From the NCBI GenBank assembly GCA_910587495.1, contig CAJUMT010000021.1, forward strand, positions 1-26,268: a stretch of 26,268 bases of DNA, in the 5' to 3' direction. The DNA is from an uncultured Lachnospiraceae bacterium. Its GTDB lineage: Bacteria; Bacillota_A; Clostridia; Lachnospirales; Lachnospiraceae. Position numbers and translations under genes: made by a program. This document shows, one piece after another, positions 6,999 through 16,114 of this stretch. Below the pieces are notes generated by a model. It was not told the origin of the DNA. It did no database searches and worked only from the letters and a program-made list of their open reading frames with translations. The stretch's first letter is position 1. Every line of letters starts with the position of its first letter.

Positions 6999-8111
6999 AT
7001 GAGTGCATCAAAAGTATACTACACCAATTTAAGGACAAAAAACGGAGACCCTCTTCAGAATAAGCTGGAGAGGCTCCTTCGCAAGGCGGGACTTCCTACC
7101 ATGGATCTGGAAGGAAAGTATACGGCTATTAAGATTCATTTCGGCGAGCCGGGAAACCTGGCTTTTCTAAGGCCGAATTTCGCCCGCACCGTAGTGGATA
7201 TGGTGAAATATCTGGGCGGGAAACCGTTCCTGACAGACTGCAATACATTATACATAGGCGGCAGAAAGAACGCGCTCGACCATATAGAGAGCGCCTATCA
7301 GAACGGTTTTAATCCGTACAATACCGGCTGCCATGTCCTGATTGCGGACGGTTTAAAAGGAACAGACGACGTGTACGTCCCGGTGGAAGGCGGAGAGTAT
7401 GTAAAAGAAGCGAAAATCGGACGCGCTATTATGGACGCGGATGTCTTTATCTCCATGAGCCATTTCAAAGGCCATGAAATGGCCGGATTCGGGGGCGCCC
7501 TTAAAAATATCGGTATGGGCTGCGGTTCCCGCGCAGGAAAAATGGAGATGCATTCCGCAGGGAAACCTTTTGTCAACCAGGATCTTTGTGTGGGTTGTGG
7601 CCAGTGTATCAAGATCTGCGCCCATGATGCGCCGTCGATCACGGACAAGAAAGCTTCCATAGACCATAACAAATGCGTAGGCTGCGGTCGTTGTATTGGA
7701 GTCTGTCCCAAGGATGCTGTCAAGCCCGCTGAGGATGAGGCGAACGAAATACTCAACTACAAAATAGCGGAGTACAGCAAAGCCGTGCTGGCAGGAAGGC
7801 CTCATTTCCATGTAAGCTTTGTGATTGATGTGTCGCCCTACTGTGACTGCCATGCGGAAAATGATCTTCCCATTGTGCCGGATGTAGGTATTTTTGCTTC
7901 CTTTGATCCGGTAGCGCTTGATATGGCATGCATCGACGCTGTCAACGCCCAGGAGCCGGTGAAAGGCAGCGCGCTGGAGGAATCGGGAAGATCCTTTATT
8001 GACGACCATTTCACTTCCGTATTTCCGGATACCAACTGGAAATGCTGTATTGAACATGCGAAGAAGATCGGAATCGGAACCGATGCATACGAACTGATTG
8101 AAGTGCAGTAA
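6999..8111 (+). CDS. DUF362 protein with two [4Fe-4S] ferredoxin motifs
   Basis: This 370-residue cytoplasmic protein has a DUF362 domain at both ends, with motifs KIHFGEPGN, FISMSHFKGHEMAGFGGALKN and, near the C-terminus, FASFDPVALDMACIDAVN. A bacterial ferredoxin insert sits between them. The cysteines C197, C200, C203, C207 and C226, C229, C232, C236 (followed by proline) form two complete [4Fe-4S] binding motifs. Such proteins are widespread in anaerobes and often called 4Fe-4S binding proteins, but their reaction is not established. A redox role is likely from the clusters. AGGAGG (6987-6992) precedes the ATG. larB follows after 33 bases, so the two are probably cotranscribed. Confidence 0.88.
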   Translation: MSASKVYYTNLRTKNGDPLQNKLERLLRKAGLPTMDLEGKYTAIKIHFGEPGNLAFLRPNFARTVVDMVKYLGGKPFLTDCNTLYIGGRKNALDHIESAYQNGFNPYNTGCHVLIADGLKGTDDVYVPVEGGEYVKEAKIGRAIMDADVFISMSHFKGHEMAGFGGALKNIGMGCGSRAGKMEMHSAGKPFVNQDLCVGCGQCIKICAHDAPSITDKKASIDHNKCVGCGRCIGVCPKDAVKPAEDEANEILNYKIAEYSKAVLAGRPHFHVSFVIDVSPYCDCHAENDLPIVPDVGIFASFDPVALDMACIDAVNAQEPVKGSALEESGRSFIDDHFTSVFPDTNWKCCIEHAKKIGIGTDAYELIEVQ

Positions 8112-8144
8112 AAGAAAACGATAAAATCAAAAAGGGGCGCAGCT

Positions 8145-8906
8145 ATGGATGTAAAAGCGATCCTGACCGAAGTAAAATCCGGTCAGATGGATATAAAAGA
8201 AGCCGAAGAGCTTTTAAAAAAACTTCCGTACGAAGACTTGGGATATGCCAAGATTGATCATCACAGAAACGTGCGCCAGGGATTTGAAGAAGTTATTTAC
8301 TGTCAGGGAAAAGAAACGGATCATTTGGTGGGAATTTGCGGGCGTATGGTGTCGGAACGGATCAATGTGCTTGGGACAAGGGCGTCTAAAGAGCAGGCCC
8401 GGGCGGTTATGGACGCTGTGCCGGAATTTACCTATGATCCGGTATCTCGTTTGCTGAAGGCAGAATGCAGGGAAAAAGAAAAAATCGGTCGTATTGTCGT
8501 CTGCACAGGCGGAACGGCGGACATTCCGGTGGCGGAGGAAGCGGCGGGAAGCGCCGAATTTTTCGGCACCGGAGTGACCCGGCTTTATGACGTGGGTGTA
8601 GCTGGGATACACAGGCTTTTGCGTAATCTGGAAGTCTTTGAAAATGTTAACTGTGTGGTGGCTGTGGCAGGCATGGAAGGCGCGCTTCCCGGCGTGGTAG
8701 CAGGGCTTGTGGATGTGCCGGTTATCGCTGTACCCACCAGTGTGGGTTATGGAGCCAGTTTTCATGGACTTTCGGCGCTTCTGACTATGATCAATTCCTG
8801 TGCCAACGGCATCACGGTCGTAAATATTGACAATGGTTACGGCGCTGGCTATGTGGCGACTCAGATCAATCGATTGGCGGTACACGGACATGAAAAAACT
8901 ATTTAA
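8145..8906 (+). CDS. larB: LarB, pyridinium-3,5-biscarboxylate mononucleotide synthase
   Basis: This 253-residue protein matches LarB, which carboxylates and hydrolyses nicotinic acid adenine dinucleotide in the first step of nickel-pincer nucleotide cofactor synthesis. The C-terminal half has the PurE-like fold signature: RIVVCTGGTADIPVAEEA (116-133), VVAVAGMEGALPGVVAGL (171-188) and PTSVGYGASFHGLSALLTM (197-215). C219 in NSCANG corresponds to the cysteine reported to attach to the nicotinic ring in the Lactobacillus enzyme. The N-terminal region (KSGQMDIKEAEELL and LDHHR-like IDHHR) is also typical. A GGGGCG ribosome site precedes the start. No larC, larE or larA is in the window, although larB commonly clusters with them. 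The cardiolipin synthase start overlaps its 3' end by 17 bp. Confidence 0.93.
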   Translation: MDVKAILTEVKSGQMDIKEAEELLKKLPYEDLGYAKIDHHRNVRQGFEEVIYCQGKETDHLVGICGRMVSERINVLGTRASKEQARAVMDAVPEFTYDPVSRLLKAECREKEKIGRIVVCTGGTADIPVAEEAAGSAEFFGTGVTRLYDVGVAGIHRLLRNLEVFENVNCVVAVAGMEGALPGVVAGLVDVPVIAVPTSVGYGASFHGLSALLTMINSCANGITVVNIDNGYGAGYVATQINRLAVHGHEKTI

Positions 8907-10422
8907 AGTACTCAAAAGCAGGATCGTCCTGGTGGGAACTGCGCTGCTTTTGCAGGTCTTCTGGTGGCTTCTTTTTCTGGGGCGTCTGACCAGTTATTCT
9001 GTGTTTATTAATGGATTCTTTCAGGTTGTAAGTATTCTGATTCTTTTGTATCTGATCCGTAAGGATGAAAACTCCTCCTACAAGATTGCCTGGATCATTG
9101 TGGTCATGGGCTTTCCTCTGTTCGGAGGTGTTTTGTATCTTATGATCGGCAATAAAAAGCCCAGCAAACGCCTGGCTGTCCGTATGGCGCTGGTCAAAGA
9201 AGAAATGGGACAGACAATGTCACAGAATGAATGGGTATTACATGAGATTGAGGCGCAGGACCCGTCCGTGGCGGGTAACGTCCGTTATATCGGGGCTTAT
9301 GGACCATATCCGGTCTGGAAAAATACGAAAATCACCTATTATCCCCTGGGAGAAGATATGTTTGCTGCCATGCTGGAGGATCTGAAAAAAGCCGAACATT
9401 ACATTTTCCTGGAATATTTTATTATTCAGGAAGGACTGATGTGGGATTCGATCCTTGAAATCCTGGAGCAGAAGGTAAAAGAAGGCGTGGATGTGCGGCT
9501 GATCTATGATGATGTGGGCTGTGTCTCTTTGCTCCCGTTCCATTATGCGGATCTGATGGAGAGTAAGGGAATCAAGTGCCTGGCATTTAACCGGTTTGTG
9601 CCTTTTTTGTCCCTGGTAATGAATAATCGGGATCATCGAAAGATTCTGGTGATCGACGGCCATACTGCCTATAATGGCGGAATTAATCTGGCGGATGAAT
9701 ATATCAACCAAAAGCTTCGGTTCGGTCACTGGAAAGATACCGGCGTCCGTCTTCACGGGGATGCGGTATTTAATTTTTCGCTGATGTTTCTTGAAGTGTG
9801 GAACGCTTTTCGCGCGCCGGATCTGGACTATAATGTATTTAAACCTCGTATCTGGCATAAAGAGCCTTTTGAAGAAGACGGATATGTGGTTCCTTATGCG
9901 GATACGCCGCTGGACAATGAGGCGATGGGGGAGAATGTCTACATCAATATATTGAATCAGGCAAAGGATTATGTGTACATTGCCACGCCCTATCTGCTGA
10001 TCAGCGACGAGATGGAAAACGCGCTCTGCCTTGCCTCCAAAAGAGGCGTGGACGTGCGGATTTTAATGCCGGGCATACCGGATAAGCCCACGGTCTTTTA
10101 TATGGCAAAATCCTATTATCCGCCGCTTTTAAAAGCGGGCGTGCAGATCTATGAATATACGCCTGGTTTTGTGCATGCAAAATCCTATGTGTGCGACGAT
10201 AAAGTGGCGACGGTAGGCACCATCAACATGGATTTTCGCAGCCTGTATCTGCATTTTGAATGCGGCACTTTCTTGTATGGCTGTAAGGCTGTGCTGGATG
10301 TGAAAAAAGATATGGAAGACTGTTTTTTAAAAAGTCATCAGGTATCTTTGGGTAACTGCCGACAGGGACTGATCGGAAATATGATATCATCTGTCCTGCG
10401 GGTAATCGCGCCTTTAATGTGA
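8890..10422 (+). CDS. cls: Cardiolipin synthase
   Basis: This 510-residue membrane enzyme would condense two phosphatidylglycerol molecules to cardiolipin and glycerol. Two N-terminal helices (about 12-31 and 40-57, with a further hydrophobic segment at 66-86) belong to the PLD nuclease N-terminal module. Two complete phospholipase D motifs follow: H249-R-K251 with D256 and H429-A-K431 with D436, each followed by the usual GGIN or GTIN segment. The frame is open further upstream, but MKKLFK at 8890 is the natural start because it leads straight into the first helix. This start lies inside larB, so translation is probably coupled; the only ribosome-site candidate is a weak GGCGG. A strong terminator follows. 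Confidence 0.92.
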   Translation: MKKLFKVLKSRIVLVGTALLLQVFWWLLFLGRLTSYSVFINGFFQVVSILILLYLIRKDENSSYKIAWIIVVMGFPLFGGVLYLMIGNKKPSKRLAVRMALVKEEMGQTMSQNEWVLHEIEAQDPSVAGNVRYIGAYGPYPVWKNTKITYYPLGEDMFAAMLEDLKKAEHYIFLEYFIIQEGLMWDSILEILEQKVKEGVDVRLIYDDVGCVSLLPFHYADLMESKGIKCLAFNRFVPFLSLVMNNRDHRKILVIDGHTAYNGGINLADEYINQKLRFGHWKDTGVRLHGDAVFNFSLMFLEVWNAFRAPDLDYNVFKPRIWHKEPFEEDGYVVPYADTPLDNEAMGENVYINILNQAKDYVYIATPYLLISDEMENALCLASKRGVDVRILMPGIPDKPTVFYMAKSYYPPLLKAGVQIYEYTPGFVHAKSYVCDDKVATVGTINMDFRSLYLHFECGTFLYGCKAVLDVKKDMEDCFLKSHQVSLGNCRQGLIGNMISSVLRVIAPLM

Positions 10423-10437
10423 CATTTGTAAAAAAAT

Positions 10438-10478
10438 GGCATTTTACCTATGAAGTGTATGGGAAAATGCCTTTTTTT
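10438..10478 (+). terminator. Rho-independent terminator after cls
   Basis: GGCATTTTACC (10438-10448) pairs with GGGAAAATGCC (10461-10471), one mismatch in 11 bp, and is followed directly by seven T (10472-10478). A run of seven A on the 5' side would also let it work on the opposite strand. Confidence 0.88.
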
Positions 10479-10511
10479 CGTCATTGTGCTAAAAAATATA
10501 CAAACAGTTTA

Positions 10512-10540
10512 TTGAAAGAATACAAGATAAATGATATGAT
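10512..10540 (+). promoter_or_regulatory. Predicted promoter of pyc
   Basis: TTGAAA (10512-10517) and TATGAT (10535-10540) have a 17-bp spacer. Transcription would start near 10547, just before the repeated leader at 10548-10625. Confidence 0.7.
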
Positions 10541-10547
10541 GATCTGC

Positions 10548-10625
10548 AAATCTATTATGAGGGTGTATAAGGGGTAAATCATCAGCAAATGGCTGATTGT
10601 TTATAAAATCTATTATAAGGGGGTA
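10548..10625 (+). promoter_or_regulatory. pyc leader: duplicated 20-bp segment flanking a hairpin
   Basis: AAATCTATTATGAGGGTGTA (10548-10567) recurs as 10606-10625 with 18 of 20 bases identical; the second copy supplies the AAGGGGG ribosome site of pyc. Between them ATCAGC (10581-10586) pairs with GCTGAT (10592-10597), and the stem can be prolonged to 10575-10603 through TAAA/TTTA past a small mismatch. A five-codon reading frame (ATG at 10589, stop 10604-10606) overlaps the hairpin, 14 bases after an AAGGGG. The repeat and pairing are seen directly. A regulatory role such as translational control, or a simple tandem duplication of the ribosome site, is inference. Confidence 0.55.
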
Positions 10626-10628
10626 CAA

Positions 10629-13600
10629 ATGCAGGAAATTAAAAAGTTTAAAAGAGTATTGGTAGCAAACCGAGGTGAGATCGCCATACGGGTTTTCCGG
10701 GCGTGCAGTGAACTGGGCATCCGGACGGTGGCGATCTATTCGGAGGAGGACAAAAATGCACTGTTCCGGGTGAATGCAGACGAGGCGTACCAGATCGGCA
10801 GAGGTAAGACGCCGGTGGGGGCTTACTTGGGAATTGACGAAATCATCTCCCTTGCCAAAGCAAAAGGCGTGGATGCGATCCATCCTGGCTACGGATTTTT
10901 GGCGGAGAATGTAGATTTTGCCAAAGCGTGCGCGGATGCAGGGATCGAGTTCATCGGACCAACGGCGGAGATGATGGACAGACTGGGAGATAAGATCAAG
11001 TCCAAGATTGTGGCTAGTTCTGTGGGTGTTCCCACGATTCCGGGTGTGGATAAGGCGATTGAGACCGAAGAAGAAGCGCTTCAGATCGCAAGAGCGTGCG
11101 GTTACCCTGTCATGTTAAAGGCGGCTGCCGGCGGCGGCGGACGTGGAATGCGCATCGTCCAGACAGAGGGCGAACTGCTTTTGCAATTTCGGAGTGCCAG
11201 AAGCGAAGCTGCCAAAGCCTTCGGAATCGACGACATTTTCATCGAAAAATATCTGGAAAATCCCAAGCATATCGAAGTACAGATCTTAGGCGATAAAGAA
11301 GGGAATATCGTACATCTTTACGAGCGTGACTGTTCCATCCAGAGAAGGCATCAGAAGGTGATTGAATTTACGCCGGCGCTGTGTCTTACAAAAGAGCAGA
11401 GACAGGCCATCTGCAACGACGCTTTAAAGATTGCCCGGGCTGTAAATTACAGAAGCGCCGGAACCGTGGAATTTTTGGTAGACAAAAAGGGCGATCATTA
11501 TTTTATCGAGATGAATCCCAGGATTCAGGTGGAACATACAGTCTCGGAGATCGTGACAGGTATCGACATTGTGCAGGCGCAGATTCTGGTCGCCCAGGGG
11601 TATACCCTTCCCTCTGACAGGATGCAGATTCCGTCTCAGGAAGCCGTCGGCGTCAGAGGTTATGCGATTCAGTGCAGGATTACCACGGAAGATCCGGTGA
11701 ATCAGTTTATGCCGGATACAGGTATTATAGAGACTTATCAGACGCCGGGCGGCTTAGGCATCCGCTTAGACGGCGGAAACGGTTTTCAGGGTGCGCAGAT
11801 CACGCCTTTCTATGACAGCCTGCTTTTGAAAGTGACAGCCTATGGGCGCACCTTTGAGGATGCTCGTCTAAAAGCTACGAGGGCTCTTCGGGAAACGACG
11901 ATCAAAGGCGTCAAGACCAATATTGCGTTTATGTTAAATGTTTTAAATCATCCTGACTTTGCCAGGGGCGCCTGTGATACTGGTTTTATCGCCAACAATC
12001 CGGAGCTTTTGGATATCGAGAAAGTAGAGGATACAGAGCTTAAAGTCATGGAATTTCTGGGGAAAAAATTTGTAAATGAGACCAAAGGTGTAAAGCCTCA
12101 ATTTAACGTCCCCGTTTTCCCGAAATTTTCTCCCGAGGAAACCAATGGCCTGCGCGGTACGAAGCAGAAGTTCGACGAAATGGGCGCAGAAAAGTTCAAA
12201 AACTGGATATTGGATCAGAAGAAGCTTCTGATTACCGATACGACCATGCGGGATGCCCAGCAGTCCTTGATGGCTACGAGGGTGCGGACGGTGGATATGG
12301 AGAAGATTGCGCCTGCAGTTTCCGTCTACGGAAAAGACCTGTTCTCCCTGGAGATGTGGGGTGGAGCCACCTTTGACACGGCGTTTCGCTTCCTGAAAGA
12401 GTCGCCCTGGGAGAGGCTGGACACTTTGCGCAAACAGATGCCGAATATTCTTTTCCAGATGTTGATCCGGGGCGCAAACGGAGTCGGATACAAAAATTAT
12501 CCGGATAACGTGATCCGGGCGTTCGTAAAAGAAGCGGCTTTATCTGGTATCGATTTGTTCCGTATCTTTGATTCCCTGAACTGGATGCAGGGCATGGAGG
12601 TCGCGCTGGACGAGACGCTGAACCAGGGGAAGCTTGCGGAGGCGTGTATCTGCTATACCGGCGATATACTGGACGAGACAAGAGAAAAGTATAATTTGAA
12701 TTATTATGTCCGTATGGCAAAAGAATTTGAAAGACGAGGCAGTCATATTCTGGGTATTAAAGATATGTCAGGGCTTTTAAAACCCATGGCGTCGGAAAAG
12801 CTGGTCAGGACATTGAAACAGGAGATCGGTATTCCGATTCATCTGCACACCCATGACACTTCCGGCAACGGCGTGGCAGCGATCCTGATGGCGGCGCAGG
12901 CAGGTGTGGACATTGTGGACGCGGCTTTTAACTCCATGAGCGGCCTTACTTCCCAGCCGGCGCTTAATTCCGTGGTGGCGGCGCTGCAGAACAGCGAAAG
13001 AGATACAGGGCTTGATCCGGACCAGTTACAGAAGATATCCGAATACTGGCGGGATGTGCGTCCGGTCTACGGCGGTTTTGAGTCGGAGCTCGTGACTTCC
13101 ACGGCGGAGATTTATAAATATGAAATTCCTGGCGGACAGTATTCCAATTTAAAACCCCAGGTGGAAAGCTTCGGCCTTGGCTACAAGTTTGAAGAAGTAA
13201 AAGATATGTATAAGACCGTCAATGTCATGCTGGGCGATATTGTAAAAGTGACGCCTACATCCAAAGTCGTGGGAGATATGGCGATTTTTATGGTGCAGAA
13301 CGAACTGACGCCCGAGAATATATACGAAAAGGCCGCAGGGATTGATTTCCCTGATTCAGTCGTGTCTTATTTTGAAGGCATGATGGGACAGCCGGAAGGC
13401 GGATTCCCTGACAGGCTGCAAAAACTTGTGTTAAAAGACAAACCGGCTATCACTGTAAGGCCGGGAGAACTGCTGCCGCCGGAAGATTTTGATGCAATCC
13501 GGACGTATCTGCAGACAAATTTAGACTTGGAAGGAAATTCCCAAGAAGTCATAAGTTACGCGCTTTATCCGAAAGTATTTGAAGATTACATAAACAGTAT

Positions 13601-14072
13601 CCGCAAAGAAGGAGATTTTCGCCATATGGGTTCCGATATTTTCTTCCATGGTTTAAGCGAAGGCGAGACCTGTGAAGTTAAGTTTGACGAAGGAAATATT
13701 ATGATGGTCAGACTTCAGGAAGTAAAACCGGCGGACCCGGAAGGCAATCGGGAGGCGATCTTCGAGATCAACGGCAACCGGCGCATTATAAAAGTCAAAG
13801 ATACTGATATAACGGTGAATGCCCACAACGCGGTACTCTATGCCGAGGAAGGCAACCCGATGGAGATCGGGGCTAATATTCCGGGAAATATCATCAAGAT
13901 TATGGTAAAAGAAGGCGAAACCGTGGAGGAAAAACAGCCCATTGCGGTGATCGAAGCCATGAAGATGGAGACCAATATACTGGCGCAGGCATCCGGCGTG
14001 GTGGAGAGAATCTATGTATCTGAAGGGCAACAAGTCAAAGCTGGGCAGATGGTTGCGAAGCTGAATAAGTAA
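10629..14072 (+). CDS. pyc: Pyruvate carboxylase
   Basis: This 1147-residue biotin enzyme makes oxaloacetate from pyruvate, bicarbonate and ATP, and is full length for a single-chain pyruvate carboxylase. The biotin carboxylase domain occupies about 5-460 with the ATP-binding loop KAAAGGGGRGM (164-174) and the EMNPRIQVEHTVSE motif. The carboxyltransferase domain begins near 533 with DTTMRDAQQSL (537-547); K711 in GIKDMSG is the expected carboxylated lysine and HLHTHDTSG (near 738) supplies metal ligands. The C-terminal biotin carrier domain ends with EAMKMETN, biotinylated lysine K1112. It has its own promoter and an unusual repeated leader. It feeds oxaloacetate for aspartate-family amino acids and the reductive TCA branch in an anaerobe. 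Confidence 0.97.
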   Translation: MQEIKKFKRVLVANRGEIAIRVFRACSELGIRTVAIYSEEDKNALFRVNADEAYQIGRGKTPVGAYLGIDEIISLAKAKGVDAIHPGYGFLAENVDFAKACADAGIEFIGPTAEMMDRLGDKIKSKIVASSVGVPTIPGVDKAIETEEEALQIARACGYPVMLKAAAGGGGRGMRIVQTEGELLLQFRSARSEAAKAFGIDDIFIEKYLENPKHIEVQILGDKEGNIVHLYERDCSIQRRHQKVIEFTPALCLTKEQRQAICNDALKIARAVNYRSAGTVEFLVDKKGDHYFIEMNPRIQVEHTVSEIVTGIDIVQAQILVAQGYTLPSDRMQIPSQEAVGVRGYAIQCRITTEDPVNQFMPDTGIIETYQTPGGLGIRLDGGNGFQGAQITPFYDSLLLKVTAYGRTFEDARLKATRALRETTIKGVKTNIAFMLNVLNHPDFARGACDTGFIANNPELLDIEKVEDTELKVMEFLGKKFVNETKGVKPQFNVPVFPKFSPEETNGLRGTKQKFDEMGAEKFKNWILDQKKLLITDTTMRDAQQSLMATRVRTVDMEKIAPAVSVYGKDLFSLEMWGGATFDTAFRFLKESPWERLDTLRKQMPNILFQMLIRGANGVGYKNYPDNVIRAFVKEAALSGIDLFRIFDSLNWMQGMEVALDETLNQGKLAEACICYTGDILDETREKYNLNYYVRMAKEFERRGSHILGIKDMSGLLKPMASEKLVRTLKQEIGIPIHLHTHDTSGNGVAAILMAAQAGVDIVDAAFNSMSGLTSQPALNSVVAALQNSERDTGLDPDQLQKISEYWRDVRPVYGGFESELVTSTAEIYKYEIPGGQYSNLKPQVESFGLGYKFEEVKDMYKTVNVMLGDIVKVTPTSKVVGDMAIFMVQNELTPENIYEKAAGIDFPDSVVSYFEGMMGQPEGGFPDRLQKLVLKDKPAITVRPGELLPPEDFDAIRTYLQTNLDLEGNSQEVISYALYPKVFEDYINSIRKEGDFRHMGSDIFFHGLSEGETCEVKFDEGNIMMVRLQEVKPADPEGNREAIFEINGNRRIIKVKDTDITVNAHNAVLYAEEGNPMEIGANIPGNIIKIMVKEGETVEEKQPIAVIEAMKMETNILAQASGVVERIYVSEGQQVKAGQMVAKLNK

Positions 14073-14129
14073 AATGCACAATATATAAAGAGATTTTAAT
14101 GAAAAATTTATTGTTTTTTTAACTTTTTT

Positions 14130-14146
14130 AACATTTTTTAAATGTT
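14130..14146. repeat. AT-rich gap with a short palindrome between pyc and the OPT gene
   Basis: AACATTT (14130-14136) pairs with AAATGTT (14140-14146) around three T. The surrounding stretch after pyc is very AT-rich with several T-runs. The stem is A-T only apart from one G-C pair, so it is at best a poor terminator. No other structure was seen in this gap except the promoter that follows. Confidence 0.3.
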
Positions 14147-14149
14147 TCC

Positions 14150-14178
14150 TTGTAAAAACTGCACAGATTCGGTATAAT
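14150..14178 (+). promoter_or_regulatory. Predicted promoter of the OPT transporter operon
   Basis: TTGTAA (14150-14155) and a consensus TATAAT (14173-14178) are 17 bp apart. AAGGGAG (14202-14208) precedes the start at 14216 by seven bases. Confidence 0.7.
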
Positions 14179-14215
14179 GGAACGTATAATATCAAAAGAA
14201 TAAGGGAGAAAAGAC

Positions 14216-16114
14216 ATGAACGAAAACAAAGAGTTTAAGCCGTTTGTTCCAGCGGAAAAGATCACGCCGGAATTTACCGTGACCTCGATCATCATGGGCA
14301 TCATTCTGGCGATCGTGTTCGGTGCGGCCAACGCGTACCTTGGCCTGAGAGTAGGTATGACCGTTTCGGCCTCCATACCGGCGGCGGTCATCTCCATGGG
14401 TGTAATCCGCGTCATCATGAAGAAAAACTCCATTCTGGAGAGCAATATGGTCCAGACCATCGGTTCCGCAGGCGAGTCTTTAGCGGCGGGCGCGATTTTT
14501 ACCATGCCTGCACTGTTTCTGTGGGCGGAAGACGGGTTGTGTGATATGCCCGGCCTGGTGGAGATCACGCTGATCGCTCTGTGCGGCGGTATACTGGGAG
14601 TCCTCTTTATGATTCCGCTTCGTAATGCGCTGATCGTTAAAGAGCATGCGACGCTCCTCTATCCGGAGGGAACTGCCTGTGCGGAAGTACTTCTTGCAGG
14701 TGAAGAAGGCGGAGCCAACGCTTCCACCGTTTTCAGCGGCATGGGCATCGCGGCAGTTTTTAAACTGATCGTAGACGGCATAAAGGTCGTACCTGCGGAT
14801 GTGGCTGCAGAATTTAAGTCCTTTAAAGGAGAGGTCGGCATGGAAGTCTATCCGGCGCTGCTCGGTGTGGGCTACATTGTAGGTCCGAAGATCGCTTCTT
14901 ATATGTTTGCTGGATCTTTGATGGGCTGGATGGCGATCATCCCCCTGATCTGTCTGTTTGGTGCGGACACCTGGATGTATCCGGCGGATGTGGGCGTTAC
15001 CATCGGTCAGCTTTATGCGGAAAAGGGCGCATCCGGTCTTTGGGGATCTTATTTAAGATATATCGGTGCGGGCGCGATCGCTACCGGCGGCATCATTTCT
15101 TTGATCAAATCTCTGCCGCTGATTGTCACGACGTTCCGGGATTCCATGAAGAGTATGAGAAGCGGCGGAAGTGCAGGTACTGCAAGAACCGAGCAGGATC
15201 TTCCGATGAATATTGTCCTGATCGGCATTGCGGCGATGATTCTGATCATCTGGATCGTTCCGGCGATTCCGGTAAATATTTTAGGCGCGGCGATTATCGT
15301 GGTTTTTGGGTTCTTCTTTGCGACGGTTTCCTCCCGTATGGTAGGTCTGATCGGAAGTTCCAATAATCCGGTATCCGGTATGGCCATCGCGACCCTTCTG
15401 ATCGCTACCATCGCCATCAAAGCTTCCGGCGACAGCGGTATCACAGGTATGACGGGCGCAATTGCCATTGGTTCCGTAATTTGTATTGTGGCGGCTATCG
15501 CGGGTGATACGTCGCAGGATTTAAAGACCGGTTTTTTGCTGGGTGCGACTCCTAAGCGTCAGCAGATCGGCGAGTTGGTCGGTGTGGTGGCTTCCGGTCT
15601 TGCCATCGGCGGCGTATTATACCTTCTGAATACGGCCTATGGTTACGGCGGCGCGGAAGTTCCGGCTCCCCAGGCAACATTGATGAAGATGATCGTGGAG
15701 GGTATCATGGGCGGCAATCTGCCGTGGAATCTGGTGTTTGTCGGCGTTTTTCTGGCGTTGGCGCTTGAAGTCCTGCGGATTCCGGTCATGCCGTTTGCAC
15801 TGGGACTCTATCTTCCGATCTACCTGAATGCGTCGATCATGATCGGCGGTGTGGTACGTCTTCTGATGGACAGCCGTAAAAATGTGGATGAGAAGACGAA
15901 AGAACGTCAGTCCACAGACGGCACGCTGTATTGTGCGGGTATGATCGCGGGAGAAGGCCTGGTGGGTATCTGCCTGGCAATCCTGACTGTGTTTGGTATC
16001 GGCCTGGATTTATCCGGTTTTGTGAACCTGGGCAATATCGGCGGCGTTGTGCTGATGATTCTGATGATCTTAAGCCTGCTTAAGTTCTCCATGTGGAAGA
16101 AGCAGAAAAACTGA
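14216..16114 (+). CDS. OPT family oligopeptide transporter
   Basis: This 632-residue integral membrane protein is a proton-coupled OPT/YSL-type importer; family members take up small peptides or metal chelates. Family hallmarks include GAANAYLGLRVGMTVSASIP (36-55), NMVQTIGSAGES (77-88), YPEGTACAEVL (149-159) followed by a glycine-rich loop, and a central repeat with NNPVSGMAIATLL. By eye it has about 14-16 membrane segments, with a hydrophilic break around residues 305-330 between the two halves. The stop codon overlaps the start of the PqqD-like gene by one base, so the two proteins are made together. Its substrate cannot be read from sequence. Confidence 0.93.
   Translation: MNENKEFKPFVPAEKITPEFTVTSIIMGIILAIVFGAANAYLGLRVGMTVSASIPAAVISMGVIRVIMKKNSILESNMVQTIGSAGESLAAGAIFTMPALFLWAEDGLCDMPGLVEITLIALCGGILGVLFMIPLRNALIVKEHATLLYPEGTACAEVLLAGEEGGANASTVFSGMGIAAVFKLIVDGIKVVPADVAAEFKSFKGEVGMEVYPALLGVGYIVGPKIASYMFAGSLMGWMAIIPLICLFGADTWMYPADVGVTIGQLYAEKGASGLWGSYLRYIGAGAIATGGIISLIKSLPLIVTTFRDSMKSMRSGGSAGTARTEQDLPMNIVLIGIAAMILIIWIVPAIPVNILGAAIIVVFGFFFATVSSRMVGLIGSSNNPVSGMAIATLLIATIAIKASGDSGITGMTGAIAIGSVICIVAAIAGDTSQDLKTGFLLGATPKRQQIGELVGVVASGLAIGGVLYLLNTAYGYGGAEVPAPQATLMKMIVEGIMGGNLPWNLVFVGVFLALALEVLRIPVMPFALGLYLPIYLNASIMIGGVVRLLMDSRKNVDEKTKERQSTDGTLYCAGMIAGEGLVGICLAILTVFGIGLDLSGFVNLGNIGGVVLMILMILSLLKFSMWKKQKN

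Noticed and set aside
7353..8057. Open frame of 234 codons opposite the DUF362 gene
   Set aside because: Shadow of a gene with two perfect ferredoxin motifs; no independent coding evidence.
8827..8889. Longer start for cardiolipin synthase inside larB
   Set aside because: The extra residues are the off-frame image of the larB C-terminus; MKKLFK at 8890 fits the family start.
10423..10628. Known metabolite riboswitch in the pyc leader
   Set aside because: No conserved core of a recognised class; only the direct repeat, short stem and mini-ORF are visible.
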